Positions 32,601 to 44,800 of a stretch of DNA of 64,000 bases are shown here, piece after piece. This stretch comes from Owenia fusiformis (taxonomy: Eukaryota; Annelida; Polychaeta; Sabellida; Oweniidae). The stretch is taken from assembly GCA_903813345.2 (NCBI GenBank), contig CAIIXF020000007.1:31096698-31160697 (forward strand). The letters are read 5' to 3'. Position 1 is the stretch's first letter, and every line of letters begins with the position of its first letter. The position numbers were made by a program, and so were the translations under genes. Below the pieces are notes generated by a model. It worked only from the letters and a program-made list of their open reading frames with translations. It was not told the DNA's origin and made no database searches.

Positions 32601-34091
32601 AGTGATTTTGATGAAACACCACAAATTCACCACACATTAAATGAGGATAATTGGTGCCAAATCTGAAGTGCCAAAACACTATGGTTTGAAAGTTATTCAG
32701 TTTTATTGCTGTGGCAGTCACCTTTGACTGCTTTTTTCGTATCTCTCTAATACTAACGTCTTTTTAGCAGGTGTCCAAGATTTCATGTTTTACAACTAAA
32801 TAACTACAGGAGCTCTACATACACAATCTCTTCTTTCTTTCCTGAAAAAATGAGTGCAATTGGATAAGTATTTTCCAAGATATAGCGATGTCTTTGGGTT
32901 GCGTTTTTTTTGAACACCCTGTATTTACATGTATTACTGGTCATGTAGACCCTGAATGCTTGATTCATAGCGAACAGTTTGACTTGTTTCAATATATTTC
33001 AAAGTGCTTAAAAAATGAAAGAGACGGATGGCCATGTGGATAGAAGATCAACATTAGATATGTGGTGGAAGTATAGCATAAGATGAGGTGTTCTTACCTT
33101 GGCCCTCTCCAGTGTATTGGACAGATTGAACTGCAATCTCCACACTGTTCATCAAAACCTTTGATGTTGCATTCTTCACCTGTTAAAATGTATAAAGGGT
33201 AAAAGCTCTCAACCAACGAAGTAAATGCTGGGTTCACATACTTAGGAATTATTTACTATATTTGCACATAGCCATCTTTAGATTGATCAATCTGGAAATG
33301 GCTATGTGCAAATATACATGTAGTAGGGAATTATCATCATTCCATCAATATCATTATTCCCACGGACAGGATTGGAATGATTGACCCAATTTCACCAGAA
33401 CGTTCAAGTTCGCCACAACGTTCAATCTGTGATTATTTTGACTTAAAAATTGCAACCCCTTTATTGGTGTAATATTATTGTCTTTACATGGATCCTTGAC
33501 ATGTATCACAGGAACTTGTATCAACACCTGACATCGATTGGTGGCCCAACCTGGAAGAGTAATACCCAGACTACACTGTATAGACTATATAGACCTAGAA
33601 TAGAAGCTCATTCTATTTCAGGTTTGGTAACAGATCTAGATGTCAGGTGTTGACTGTTGATACAGGTTCCTGTGACATGTATTGGAGTGACTTACATGTA
33701 CACTGCCATAAATCTGAAGCAAAAAATCAATGCAAATCACGGTGCAAATCAATGAAAAATCAAACCCATATTTACATGGGGGTACTGTCACATATCCAAA
33801 TCTCTTTCGAACTAAACTTTTCTTGTGGAAGAAGGTGAGTTATGTATCATGTTTGACAAACATGCTGCTAAATGCCGCTAGGTAAGTGGATTGTCAAAAA
33901 TATCTAACTTTTTTTTTAGCTCAGAATCAGATCACCGGCTGTTGGATAAAATAATTCTAAACTCAAACCTGCACTGAAATATCTTCTTCTCCCTCAAATG
34001 TAAACTTTTCAATGTTTGGTATCAGTCTAAGGTCGTAATTGACAGGTGACACATCATTTGGAAGACGCTGAAATGGCTTCTTTTCTGGCAT
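20657..34091 (-). CDS. NPEPPS: Puromycin-sensitive aminopeptidase, M1 zinc peptidase
   Basis: This is a cytosolic M1 metallopeptidase that removes N-terminal residues from peptides, including those left by the proteasome. Eighteen exons join in frame: 34091-33969, 33179-33098, 31845-31769, 30952-30827, 30291-30184, 29796-29605, 29220-29124, 28434-28286, 27703-27539, 27276-27172, 25675-25520, 25118-24900, 24179-24045, 23523-23304, 22836-22694, 22258-22094, 21632-21480 and 20836-20657. They give 864 residues starting [16 protein letters not shown], matching the human MPEKRPF start. Visible motifs are the substrate-binding GAMEN at 269-273, zinc ligands H305 and H309 in HELAH, the third ligand E328 in WLNEGFA after exactly 18 residues, and catalytic Tyr391 in SYSKG. 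The C-terminal helical repeat domain ends IREFLTSR. The end of exon 8 is repeated in tandem inside the following intron (see 27896-28345). NPEPPS is divergent from MLH1 and convergent with SRP19. Confidence 0.97.
22262..22660. repeat. Degenerate minisatellite in an NPEPPS intron
   Basis: This is an irregular array of CAATTTGATTGGCAC(C/T) and AAGTCAATATAGAGACAAT modules, roughly ten repeats with uneven spacing. It lies between NPEPPS exons 16 and 15. Confidence 0.8.
23640..23823. mobile_element. MITE with CAGGCCCGTAGCCAGG ends, NPEPPS intron
   Basis: CAGGCCCGTAGCCAGG at the left faces CCTAGCTATGGGCCTG at the right. A run of 12 or more G follows the left end. The type is similar to 9449-9748. 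Confidence 0.75.
25803..26862 (-). mobile_element. Decayed mariner-like element, NPEPPS intron
   Basis: The ends CAGGGTGATCATTAAGTTC...AATTCCC and the inverted GATCACCCTG lie between TA dinucleotides, as in Tc1/mariner insertions. The minus strand near 26341-26523 reads [19 protein letters not shown], recalling the mariner ELG...PPYSPDL block before the last catalytic Asp. It is non-functional. Confidence 0.8.
27896..28345 (-). repeat. Six 75-bp tandem copies of the NPEPPS exon 8 end plus splice donor
   Basis: Each unit is 60 bp of coding sequence (20 codons from VALVVG to GNLVTM) plus 15 bp of intron starting GTAAGT. Exon ends fall at 28286, 28211, 28136, 28061, 27986 and 27911, exactly 75 bp apart. 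The outermost copy (28286-28345) is the real exon and reads HELAH. The five intronic copies read YELAH or YELVH. Because 75 is a multiple of three, the frame runs from the exon through four complete extra copies and stops at a TAA in the fifth. All six donors look usable. Acceptor sites do not precede the copies, so these are extra donors rather than separate exons. This is a recent local duplication in a host gene. Confidence 0.95.
28572..28774. mobile_element. MITE with CACTGGCGGATCCAG ends, NPEPPS intron
   Basis: CACTGGCGGATCCAG and CTGGATCCACCAGTG form the ends, with CTTCA on both flanks. The interior is short and non-coding with GGGGCCC-type runs. It is hAT-like. Confidence 0.8.
29850..30056 (+). 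mobile_element. MITE family C copy, NPEPPS intron
   Basis: It has the same family as 6494-6659: CAGTGAACTCCCCAGGATTTT at the start, the motif CAAGTGGGTGCAAATGGATTT inside, and GGGGAGATCACTG at the end. The central GTGGGTGCAA module is present three times here. Confidence 0.8.
31238..31684. mobile_element. hAT-type MITE with exact 8-bp target duplication
   Basis: TAGTGTTGTTGCGATG and CGCAACAACACTA-type ends are flanked by the identical 8-mer CCACCTAG at 31230-31237 and 31685-31692. CATCGATG motifs repeat inside. It is non-coding and lies between NPEPPS exons 4 and 3. Confidence 0.9.
32174..32921. mobile_element. 748-bp full-length foldback (mariner-type ends), NPEPPS intron 2
   Basis: It starts CAGGGTGTTCAAAAAAAACG and ends with the inverse, inside TA dinucleotides. 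The two halves pair along almost the whole length: ACTTTACAGTTATGGTCAAAA faces TTTTGACCATGACTGTAAA, leaving a loop of only a few dozen bases. Confidence 0.85.
33243..33335. repeat. Short hairpin repeat, NPEPPS intron 1
   Basis: ATATTTGCACATAGCCAT and ATGGCTATGTGCAAATAT face each other across about 20 bases. Confidence 0.7.
33498..33682. mobile_element. Small MITE with about 40-bp arms, NPEPPS intron 1
   Basis: GACATGTATCACAGGAAC...TCAACACCTGACATC at the left is mirrored by GATGTCAGGTGTTGA...GTTCCTGTGACATGTA at the right. Confidence 0.75.
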
Positions 34092-35895
34092 TTTGGAACT
34101 TTATCTTTGTAAACTACCGGTTCAATGGCGGAACACATGAAACACAAACTGCAGACAAACACAATGGTCAGTGCAAACACCTTCATTTAGAGGAGATTGT
34201 TTATTGGATTGAGTATTCAACATATCCTATTTTATCAAAGTTTCCGATATTTTAAATGATGAAAATAATAATTACATGTAGTTGTACAAAATAGAGTATT
34301 AACTGCTACTAAATTGGTATTTTCGAATTACTCGGTATAGCGAATAAAGTGTTCTCGATCAGAAAAGAATGTGGGAAAGTTTGTTTTCTACATTCTGGTA
34401 AGTTTGTTTGTTTATACCGTTCTTTAGGTAGTTTAAAACCACCAACTGCATTCTCTGGCTTGTGTCATATCCACATATTCCGGCCAGATAGTTTTGTAGT
34501 AGCATCAGTTGCTCAATGACGTTTCTTCAAAATAACCAACATAACAATTTTTGAATCATAAAATAATGAGTGGAGAACATAAATAAACCTCCACCATCAA
34601 AAGTTGTCACAATGAGCTAAATTCTAAGTTTCGTGTCTCAAACTCTCCCAAGCGGGAGAAGAATAATTCCCATTGACTTTAAGTAGCACAATAAATGAAT
34701 CCAAAGCTTCCTACCTGCAAATGATGGATAAATCCCTACCAAAACGAACAAATGTTTTCATGAATAGCCATGTTTATGATCCAGGGAGGATTGACTCCCA
34801 GAATGCAACATCAGGTAACCTTATTTACTCGTGACAGATTTCAAAATGGCGGAACGGCATTTTGAAAGCTGACACATGTCATGTTGCATTCTGGGAGCCA
34901 ATCCACATTGCCGCGTAATCTGGCTCAAAAATCACCTCAACATTTGAAAAGTCGGCGTTACCATGTGAATTCCACTTCATATTTTGAAGTTCTTATTTGT
35001 CATTATGGACACGAATTCCACTATATCTGGACTTACTAGGACGGAGAAAATAGAGCACTGAATACACTGAGGTAAGAATTTATTACATGTGCGACAGCAT
35101 GTAATTTCCATAGCTTTTGTAATTCGTTATGGTGAGCACTGTACCTGCAAATGATGGATAATTTCCTACCAAATCGAACGAATGTTTTCATGAATCGCCA
35201 TGTTTGTGATCCAAGGAGGATTGATCCCAGAATGCAACATCAGTTAACCTTATTTACTCATGACAGGTTTCAAAATGGCGGAACGGTATTTTGAAAGCTG
35301 GCATGTGTCATGTTGCATTCGGGGAGCCAATCCTCCTTATGGCGTAATCGGGCTCCAAAATCACCTCAACATTTGAAGAGTCGGCATTAACATGTGAATA
35401 TCCACTTCAACTTTTTAAGTTCCTATTTGTCATTATGGACACAAATTCCACTATATTTGGACTAACTAGGACGGAGAAAATAGAGCACTGAATACACTGA
35501 GGTAAGAATTTATTACATGTGCGACAGCATGTATTTTTCATAGCTTTTGTAATTCTTTATGTTCCCCACTGTAACAACAACAATTAATTAATTAATTAAT
35601 ATATTTATTGGGTTGTCAGGCATGGGTAGCCAATTCAGGCTATTTTATTATGAATATGAGGCATTAATGGCAGAATAATATCTACATGTATGGGGATGAC
35701 AAAATTACAAGCAACATGTTCAAACATGGGCTTTCAGCATGGTACAATTGACCATGGGCTTTCAAGAGAAAGCCCATGAATTGACCTACCAATCTATTCC
35801 TTGGAACACTACCTAAGGTTTACATATATTTACAACCCTAGTACCTTTCACTCTACCTTTATTCCTATTGTAATCTTCACCCAGATCGCCTTAGA
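34092..35895. promoter_or_regulatory. Divergent NPEPPS / MLH1 intergenic and promoter region
   Basis: This is 1.8 kb between the start codons of NPEPPS (minus strand) and MLH1 (plus strand). It should hold both promoters and 5' untranslated exons, but I see no certain TATA box. Nearly half of it is a 430-bp segment present twice in tandem (34713-35573). It also contains an ATTA/TTAA-rich run near 35583-35602 and a hairpin at 35752-35778 (CCATGGGCTTTC facing GAAAGCCCATG). No other coding sequence is supported. Confidence 0.6.
34713..35573 (+). repeat. 430-bp tandem duplication in the NPEPPS/MLH1 promoter region
   Basis: Copy 1 (34713-35142) and copy 2 (35143-35573) both run from ACCTGCAAATGATGGATAA to a CACTGTA end and differ by scattered substitutions. 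Each holds an internal inverted repeat, CCCAGAATGCAACAT facing ATGTTGCATTCTGGG, with the second copy slightly changed. Each also has a TTTCAAAATGGCGGAACGG block containing the ATGGCG core that resembles a YY1-type site. The origin could be a transposon-derived repeat or duplicated promoter DNA. Confidence 0.85.
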
Positions 35896-38800
35896 ATGGA
35901 GGGGAAAGTTGGGACCATCAGAAGGCTTGATGAGACAGTTGTCAACAGGATAGCCGCAGGGGAAGTAGTGCAAAGGCCAGCAAATGCTTTGAAAGAGATG
36001 CTAGAAAATAGGTGAGTCACTGGGAATTCAAAGAGGTGACTATTACTTATAAAAGTGCATAAGAAGGTTATATAGGCCTTGTGCAAACAGTAAAACCTAT
36101 ATATTTGAGCACATCTCTAGGTTCTAACCCAAATAAAACACCTGTCAATGTTCATGCTTTTTTCTGCCGTTTTTAGTGTGCCATCAATTATCATATGTTT
36201 AAGAACCTCAATATCTGAATCAGACAGGTTTTTACTGAACCTTGACATGTACTGTAATTGCTTTTTAATTATCTATTATTTAGTCTTGATGCAGGCTCTA
36301 CCAACATCCAAGTTGTTGTGAAACAAGGAGGACTGAAGTTCTTACAGATACAAGACAATGGCTCAGGCATCAAGGTAATCTACTACTGTATACTACTGTA
36401 TGTGGTCAGACAGTATTCCTAATGTTTTGTTTATACAGTGTATGTGTAGCCTAGATTCATCTTTTTCACAAAAATAGTAGACCAGGTGTTCAGGCAGTAT
36501 TACAGACATTTTGTTACCAATATTTAAGCCTGTGGTAATAAACAAAATAGAAACATTGTATCCAACTGAAAATAATTAAATTGGATTGTGGATTGATCAA
36601 TTATATTATAGTAAAGAAAAACGATATTATCATTACATCAATATCACAGTGAGCATAACTACCCAATGTAAATCGTTCTGGACTTGTTTTTCACAACCAT
36701 TTGGACTCATTTTGTGGGGGAATGAGATGAGACATTCATTTTTATCGGCATTAAATAGCAAAAATGCCAGAAATATGCTCTAAACCTGCATACGTGTCAT
36801 TTAACTAGGTTTAAACAAAAAATATAATTTTATAACGTGGAACAATATTCACTATAATATTTTAAGTATCTGTACCTTCAATTTGCCATAAATGACCGAA
36901 ATGTACAAAGTGGAGTTAACGACGGTGAATGGTCATTGGAGAGGTTTCGGTATCCATTTTCAGGCGAACTTATACTGCAACTTCAACTTTTAAATGACGA
37001 AAACCCCACTGGGGAGGAACATTTCTCAAAGATTTCTCTACATGCCTTCTGCCCCTTGAAAGTATCAAGTAAAGTACATGTATCTGTATTGATTCCATAA
37101 TTCAACCTTGACATGTATCTCTTAATGCATTTAATTAATGATGATAATCATTTAGTTAGTATCACTCAGACAACTTCTTCCACTGTCCTCATCCACTGTG
37201 ATGATTTGTTGGAAATATATAATGTTTATGGAGCTGTTCCAAACTTCCAAATGGTTCAACCTCAATGTGTTCTACGAGGGGTGATCAATAAGTAATGGAC
37301 GCTTTTTTACACAGATACTTTTTCTAAACCAATCCCTTTGATTTTCCTTCCAGTGATACATCATTCAATTATCTATCAATTCTGAAGTTTGTAGACAAAA
37401 TATATAATTTATGTCGATATGTCCTTAATTCTGTGAAGGAGGTACAGGTACCCCGGGACCGACATTTACGTCACATATTCAGTTTTTAGCCAGTTTGGCT
37501 TTCAGTTAGATTTGAACTTTTTATATGCAACAAGTGTTGTGTAGTTTGAAATTTTTTGCTGACTGGTAACACATAAACAGAAAGTATTGTGATGTCAGAG
37601 TGTTGTATGGAAGGGGTCTGCAGGTCAATTTGAGAAAGCATTGTTGAAGAAAGGGGTGGTGAATGAAGGGAACACCCTACTCCATATGGACAATGCACCT
37701 GCCCACAGATCTAAAAATGTTCAGAAAACAATATCCCTGCACCTCAAAATTGAGCCCTTGGCCAATGCACCATAGTGTCCAGATCTGCTCACATGTGACT
37801 TATTTATTTCTAGTCTACTTATTTCTTTAGAGAAAGGATGCAGGTTTTTTGCCCTTGATGAAATAAAACAGCCCATGCAACTGCATCTTGCTACCATGTC
37901 AGAGAATGGATTCAGCCTTGTCTCACAATCTTGAGTTAAGAGGATGAGGAATTGTGTACATGTAGTACTTGATGGAACCTATGTAGAGGGCCCTGTGGAA
38001 TGAATGTGGCATGACCATATAGTGATGATAAAATATTCAAAATCAACTATGGCATTACAAAATGGTGTAATTCATACCATAATGGTATTTGTTTTGTTCA
38101 GCCTGCATTCAACTGCATTGCATGTTAAACAAGCTAAAATAGCTTCAGAATGTTTGACGCCATGTCGGTCTCGGGGTACCTACACATCCTTCATGGAAAT
38201 AAAGATATATCAAAATATATTACATGTTTTATTTTCAAATCTTCAGAGTTGATAGATAATTGAATGATGTATCACTGGTAAGAAAATCGAAGGGATTGGT
38301 CTATAAAAAGCATCTGTGTAAAAAAGCGTCCATTACTTATTGATCACCCCTCGTACAAGTCAGAATCGTTCCAATAACAAGTCAACATCATTAACTGGAA
38401 TATTTTGGTCACGTCCAAATGGTTAAATCTAAAAAAGATTCTTTCTACAACTGCTGCTTATTTGAACTCTTTTAAATCGTGATTGAATGATGAATCGGTG
38501 TATTCATTGGATACAAGACAGGCTAGTGATTTTCAGGCAAAATACCTAGGTAAAAACACTGACAGAATCGCTCACTTCCCGAAATAGCAAAACTATAGCA
38601 AATGGTTCGTACAAACATGGGCATTCAATCTAGTTGAATGCCCATGGTACAAATAACGTGTTTGCGGGTGCCTGAAGTTAGGATATAAAGTATGGTAAGT
38701 GATTTAAATCCAATATATAAAGTCAAATGAATGCAATTTCATAACAGAATATACACCTCCCTCAACACTTTTCTATAAATCGAGTCCAAATGGTTGTGAA

Positions 38801-41800
38801 AACGAGTCCGGGACGATTTACTTTGGGTAGTATTTGGCACCGTAAACATGTACATAATCTATTTTTTTCAGAAAGAAGATCTAGATATTGTATGTGAGCG
38901 ATTCACAACAAGTAAGCTTGAAAAGTTTGAGGATCTTAACAGTATTGCCACCTATGGGTTCAGAGGGGAAGCTCTGGCCAGTATAAGTCATGTGGCACAT
39001 GTCACTATAACCACAAGGACATCACAGTCTAAATGTGCTTATAGGTCAGTATGAAAATACAGGTATAGTATATCCCTCCTCCAAATTCAGAGCTCCAGAG
39101 TGACTTTGTTTGTCTGTTTTGTCTGGAGTCCTGTATTTGGAGGAACTTTTTAAAATATAACATCTGATTCTATCTATGTCAAAACAAATAAGCTAAAGAC
39201 AAATCAAACACTATGTGTTTTCATTGTACTATTATCATTGAGAATTTCATAGAATTAGTGTGTTTACCATGAGATACAATATATTGTTAAAGGGTTAGTT
39301 ACTGGGATATGTTTTGATTGTTACAATGATAGTTACTGTCATGTATATCAGTGTTCTCCACAGGATTTTTCACAAGTGGGTGCAAAATTCTCATTTTCGC
39401 AATTCAAACCAAAATTGGTTGAAATATGCCCATTTTTCATGTTTTTCGTTATTATAAGTGGGTGCAAATGGATTTTCAAGCTCATCTCAGATGGGTGCTG
39501 CACCCACTTGCTTTAATGCTGGGGAGATCACTATATATTATCGCTATGTTACAGGGCTAGTTACTGTGATAGTAAGCTGAAGGCCCCAGCCAAGCCATGT
39601 GCTGGAAATGTTGGCACACAAATCACAGTGAGTAACATAACCAACCATTAAAATATAGAACTCCACTCTGCCCATATAATTACACACATTTATTATCCTC
39701 AATATTCAAATGTGTTGAGTTTTGTTTTGTTTTAAAAATCTTGAAAGCCCAAGTCGGGGTTATTCTGTTACGAGTGTAGAAATGGTTTTTTTATTAGTAC
39801 TTTAGTGTCCTTTATTCACGGCAGTACCTACATGGCCTATTATTTCCAACTAAATGATTGTGATTTGGTGTTATGGTGCTATTGACACAAGCAAAATTTA
39901 TAAGCATTGAGAGTTACGTCGGATGAATGAAAGGGGATAAATGTCCAAAGTATTGCACTTTACCAAACATTTAAATCTAGATTGATGAAAAAATATTTGT
40001 TTTAGGTGGAAGACTTGTTCTATAACGTAACAACAAGAAGGAAAGCTCTGAAAAGTCCCTCTGAAGAGCATGCTAAGATATATGAAGTGGTCAGTAGGTA
40101 AGAGTTTCTATATATCAATCACCTAGAAATAGAAATCATTTATGTTATTTAACAAATGACCACACACTCACGATCATCATATGATTTGTAGTCATCTGTA
40201 AATTCGCTTTGTAAGAGTATATGTGTACAGCCCTCAACCATACAGCATTTAGAGAAGGGTTTGAAGTAAGCTCTGAAACTTAACATGCAAACCTGGTCTA
40301 TGATTAAATGTTGATCAGTAATTTAGTGTCTAATGATGTACAGGGTCTAATGATGTACATATATATACAGGGTGTCCAATAAATAAGGTGAAAGATATTG
40401 TAACTTTCTTAACATTACACCAATCTTGATGAAATCTTCAGAGTTTGTAGCCCAAACCTTTTTACCTTTATTCTGTGAATTTAAATTGTCTTTTATTTGA
40501 TTGGCCAGAGTTGTGGTTGCTATAGCAACCGAAACAACAAAAAGGCGGGTCAAGTTTGTTTACGTCACAACTTTCAAAAACATATTTATTCTTTTTAATA
40601 GCTTTATTCATACTCCCAGGTCTATTACTACCACAAATACAATAAAAAAACAGTCGTAAAGTCCCATTGTTATGAAAATAAGCTATTCAACATAATGTCC
40701 ATCTCTAGCTATACACTTCTTAAGCCTACTCACCCACTCTCTGAACACATTTTCAAACCCATTCTTGCCCATTTTTTGAAGTCTTGCTAAGACATGTGAT
40801 CTGAGTTCACACGCAGCTATGCTCACTGGTGAAACTATTAAGGCACTGGGGCTACCCCTACTTGCACACCCTCCATATTCCCCAGACCTTGCACCAAATG
40901 ACTTTTACTTATATGCGTGACTTAAAGGGAATGCGAAGTTTTGTCCCTTAAACTTGATAATAAGTTAGAATAAAGATACATCTTTCAATCCAACTTCGTT
41001 TTATTGTTCTATCATTATCCTTTTAATTGTTATTGAGCCCCGGGTTTTGCATATGAACTGGACCACGGAGCTGCCATTTCAACCGTAAAGTGGTTCTTTA
41101 CGACATTGTTATGACGTCATTGATGCCAGATTGATGCCTTGGCATTCCAAAAGTTTTGTGGCGCCATTTTTGAATCAAAAAATGAATGCCGAGTTCTTGC
41201 CATTCCAAAACCAAATAAATCATTTTAAAGGAACTAAAAGAATACGTATATACCACCCATTATAAAGAACGATTTCAATAGAATATTAATGCCGGCATTT
41301 TTGGAATTGCTTTTTACCTATCTAGACATGGAATGCAGGTTACATTTATTCTTTATTTACACTTGAAACAATCTGGGATTCGTGACTTTTTAACTTTTAT
41401 TAGGTATAGCGCTAAATGCACACAGAGAATGCTAATTCTATCAGGCGAATGCAAACAATTTGAATAAAACATAATAAAATTAATTCAACCAACCCATCTT
41501 GAATTTCCAACAAGAATGCAATCTCGGTGATGATTTAATTTGCTAGTCTCATTACAAAATATGTGTTCGTACTTTAGTATTCATTGCATTTATGTTTATC
41601 TTTAACACAAGTATTCGAAGAAATTTTTAAAATTAAATTTTAAAACCGTATTCAATTACTATCATGGATTCTTAGCCTCACGTCACATTTTTACGGAGAC
41701 CGTACGGTCTTTCATTTCTGTGGTGGGTTTCTACGGTTGCCTTAGTATTTCTGCAGTCAGATAATTTAGCAGTAACATTTGCTAAGATAGCTGTACGGCG

Positions 41801-44800
41801 TATATTGATTATGAGGAAAAACTACGATTCCGTACGGCTGATAAATGATGACGCACGATCAGCGTAGGGAGGCCAAACGATGTGCATAGTTTTTCTTGAA
41901 GGCATTCACAAGGGGTTCTATGGTTCGGAAAGGTCAATTGTAACCTATAAAATCCAATTGGGCAGCCGCAAGTCGACCGTGAATCCGACGTAAAAACTGG
42001 ATATGCCGTGTACGTAGACCGCAAGGTGACCTTAAGTCGACTGTAGTTTTCATATGTTTGCCGCAGAAATTTACTGATTTCAGGGAAATACGATCGACGT
42101 GTGGTCGCATTGAGCAAATGTGACAGAAGCTTTTAAAGTTCCACTTATTTTCCGATATAGAAAAACAAAAGGTTGTATGCCATAAAATTGAAAATCATTA
42201 TTTGAAAAATACTGTAGAACTGTACTTACCACGGATGTTATATAATAAATTCGAGCTCGAAATCAGGAATTGTTTTTAACAAAAAATAAATATATAATAA
42301 AATAAATATTAAAATATTGGCGTACTATCAATACGGCAATCGCCTTATCGTCGTTGAAATGAAATACCATACTACAATCGACCCTATCGTCTCCCCCGCA
42401 CCATTGAATGTTATGAGCCTTCTCTTGACAATACCATTGAATTTTGAAAAGCTTTTTTGCCATATTGAATGTCGCTATTACGGTAATATGATGATTGAAA
42501 TTGGTCGTTAAACAACTGAGAAAACTTAAACATTACGTATTGTTCTTTGAAAATATGACAGTGGTATGTCCTTGTAAAGCTATTGTCAATCTTGATATTT
42601 AGGAGAATGACATTTACATACATATCATTTAGACGACGTCGATTTTTCGTTTTTTGTTTGAGTTTTTCATCAGAATTTAAATGGTTAAACACTTTAGGGA
42701 GTTACTGTTTCATTGGATTACTACTTTTAGTTTTATTTCTTTCATTCTCCAATATGCACCTATTCATATTTGAATAGAATACTACAGATTGAAGAAATCT
42801 ACCATTTATGATTAGTTAAGAAAGCGGCAGTATGCCTATTTGCCGACGTATACCTTATCATTATATAAAATAATTCTAGTGGATATTTTTCAAGTGGAAT
42901 ATAATGTGATGACTTTTCAGTCAAAACCAGTTAAATTGCGAATCGCGCAGCCGATATCTCATCAGTTTAGTGATTTTTCTACCTTGCCTATACTATATCA
43001 CATTGGAGAAATTGAATACAAACATTTGAAAAAATACATTGCAACAATTCAATTTCTATGAAGAATATATTGAAACAACCTTTCCAAATATATAATATGA
43101 TATGGACATGAACATGCGGCAACAATGTTAAGCGGACAGAAATAGTTATAAAATAATTATATCAGTGAAATGTGTTCTATTTCTGCGATCCGAGTATGAC
43201 GTGATTATATAGCGACACTTCCCAGGCATCAATTTTAAGGCATCAATGACGTCATTGATACATAACAATGGCGGCATCCGCAGCGATCCAGATATGGTTA
43301 CTTTGAACTTGAATTATATGTTAGTTCAAACACGATATGTCCCATGAGTGAGCTGAAGTGATAGATGATGGTTACAAGTAGTCAGCGTGTAAATTAGAAC
43401 ATGAAACTTCGCATTCCCTTTAAGAGGAAATAAATTTGGAAGCACTGATGAACTCAGATCACATTTCTTAGCAAGACTTCAGGAAATGGGCAAGAATGGG
43501 TTTGAAAGTGTGTTTAGAGAGTGGGTGAATAGGCATAAGAAGTGTATAGCTAGAGATGAACATTATGTTGAATAGCTTATTTTCATAACAATGGGACTTT
43601 AGGGCTGTTTTTATGTTGTATTTGTGGTAGTAATAGACCTGTGAGTATGAATAAAGCTATCAGAAAGAATAAAGATGTTTTGGAAAGTTGTGACGAAAAC
43701 AAACTTGCCCCGCCTTTTTGTTGTTTCAATTGCTATAGCAACCACAACTCTGGCCAATCAAATAAAAGACGCTTTAAATTCACAGAATAAAGGTAAAAAG
43801 GTTTGGGCTACAAACTCTGAAAATTTCATCAAGATTGGTGCAATATTAAGAAAGTTACAATATCTTTCACCTTATTTATTGGACACCCTGTACATGTACC
43901 CCTGATGAAATATAAAGATTAAAATATAGACCATTCCATTTTAAAACCTTTCAAAAGTCTTTATGGCATGTTGTTGTAGGCCACAGACTTGGAAACATCA
44001 AAATGTGTCTCTCTGTAAGATGTATTTGTTTCCAGGTATGCAGTGCACAATAGTGATGTAGGATTCACACTTAAAAAGGTAAATTGTGTAAATAACATTC
44101 AGTAATTGTAGTTTTTATTTTCCATTGAAGGGGCAAATGGTAACTGGAAATGTAGTTTTTATGTCACCATCAAAAATTGGTGACACATTGTTCTATGGTC
44201 TTCATTTTTTGTGATGGCTGTTGGTGATAGGTGGTTGGGGTCTTAATAAATGGTGTTGACATTTAGCATGTCAATGCCTTGTTAGCTCATTATTTTCCAT
44301 TGAAGGGGCAAGTGGTAACTGGAAATATGAGTGATTTAACACCAATCTCTTCAATGATCTCTTGAATCTTTATTAAGTTATGCATTCCTTTAATTCTCTA
44401 TTAATTCTGAAAATTCGAAGACAAAATAAGCAATACATGTACAATCACTGTGAAGTTATTTTGGATTTTAGTGCTTTTTCACATCTGTTGGTTATACTTA
44501 CTCCAGTATAACCTGGTAATTTCAGACTTGGTATTTCAGTGGAGGAATTTGTTAATTAAATTTACTTTTATTGAACCCAACAACTGCAAAATGATTCGTG
44601 CAATAATTTGATTTATTAAATCTAATTGAATTAAACTGTTTGCAGCATGGTGAGTCTGTAGCTGATGTTAGAACACAGCCAAAGTCAACCACAGTCAACA
44701 ATATACGCACAATTTATGGACCCACTGTTGCAAGGTAACTAGCTCCAAAATTTCTTTTATCATTTCTGACCATTTTTATATTGAACATGTAGGGTTTGTA

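Noticed and set aside
42263-42692. Short open frames within the 40926-43419 element
   Set aside because: No transposase motif and no codon pattern; non-coding transposon interior.
43675-43905. 76-residue open frame, and its mirror at 40347-40553
   Set aside because: These are translations of the mariner terminal arms, not genes.
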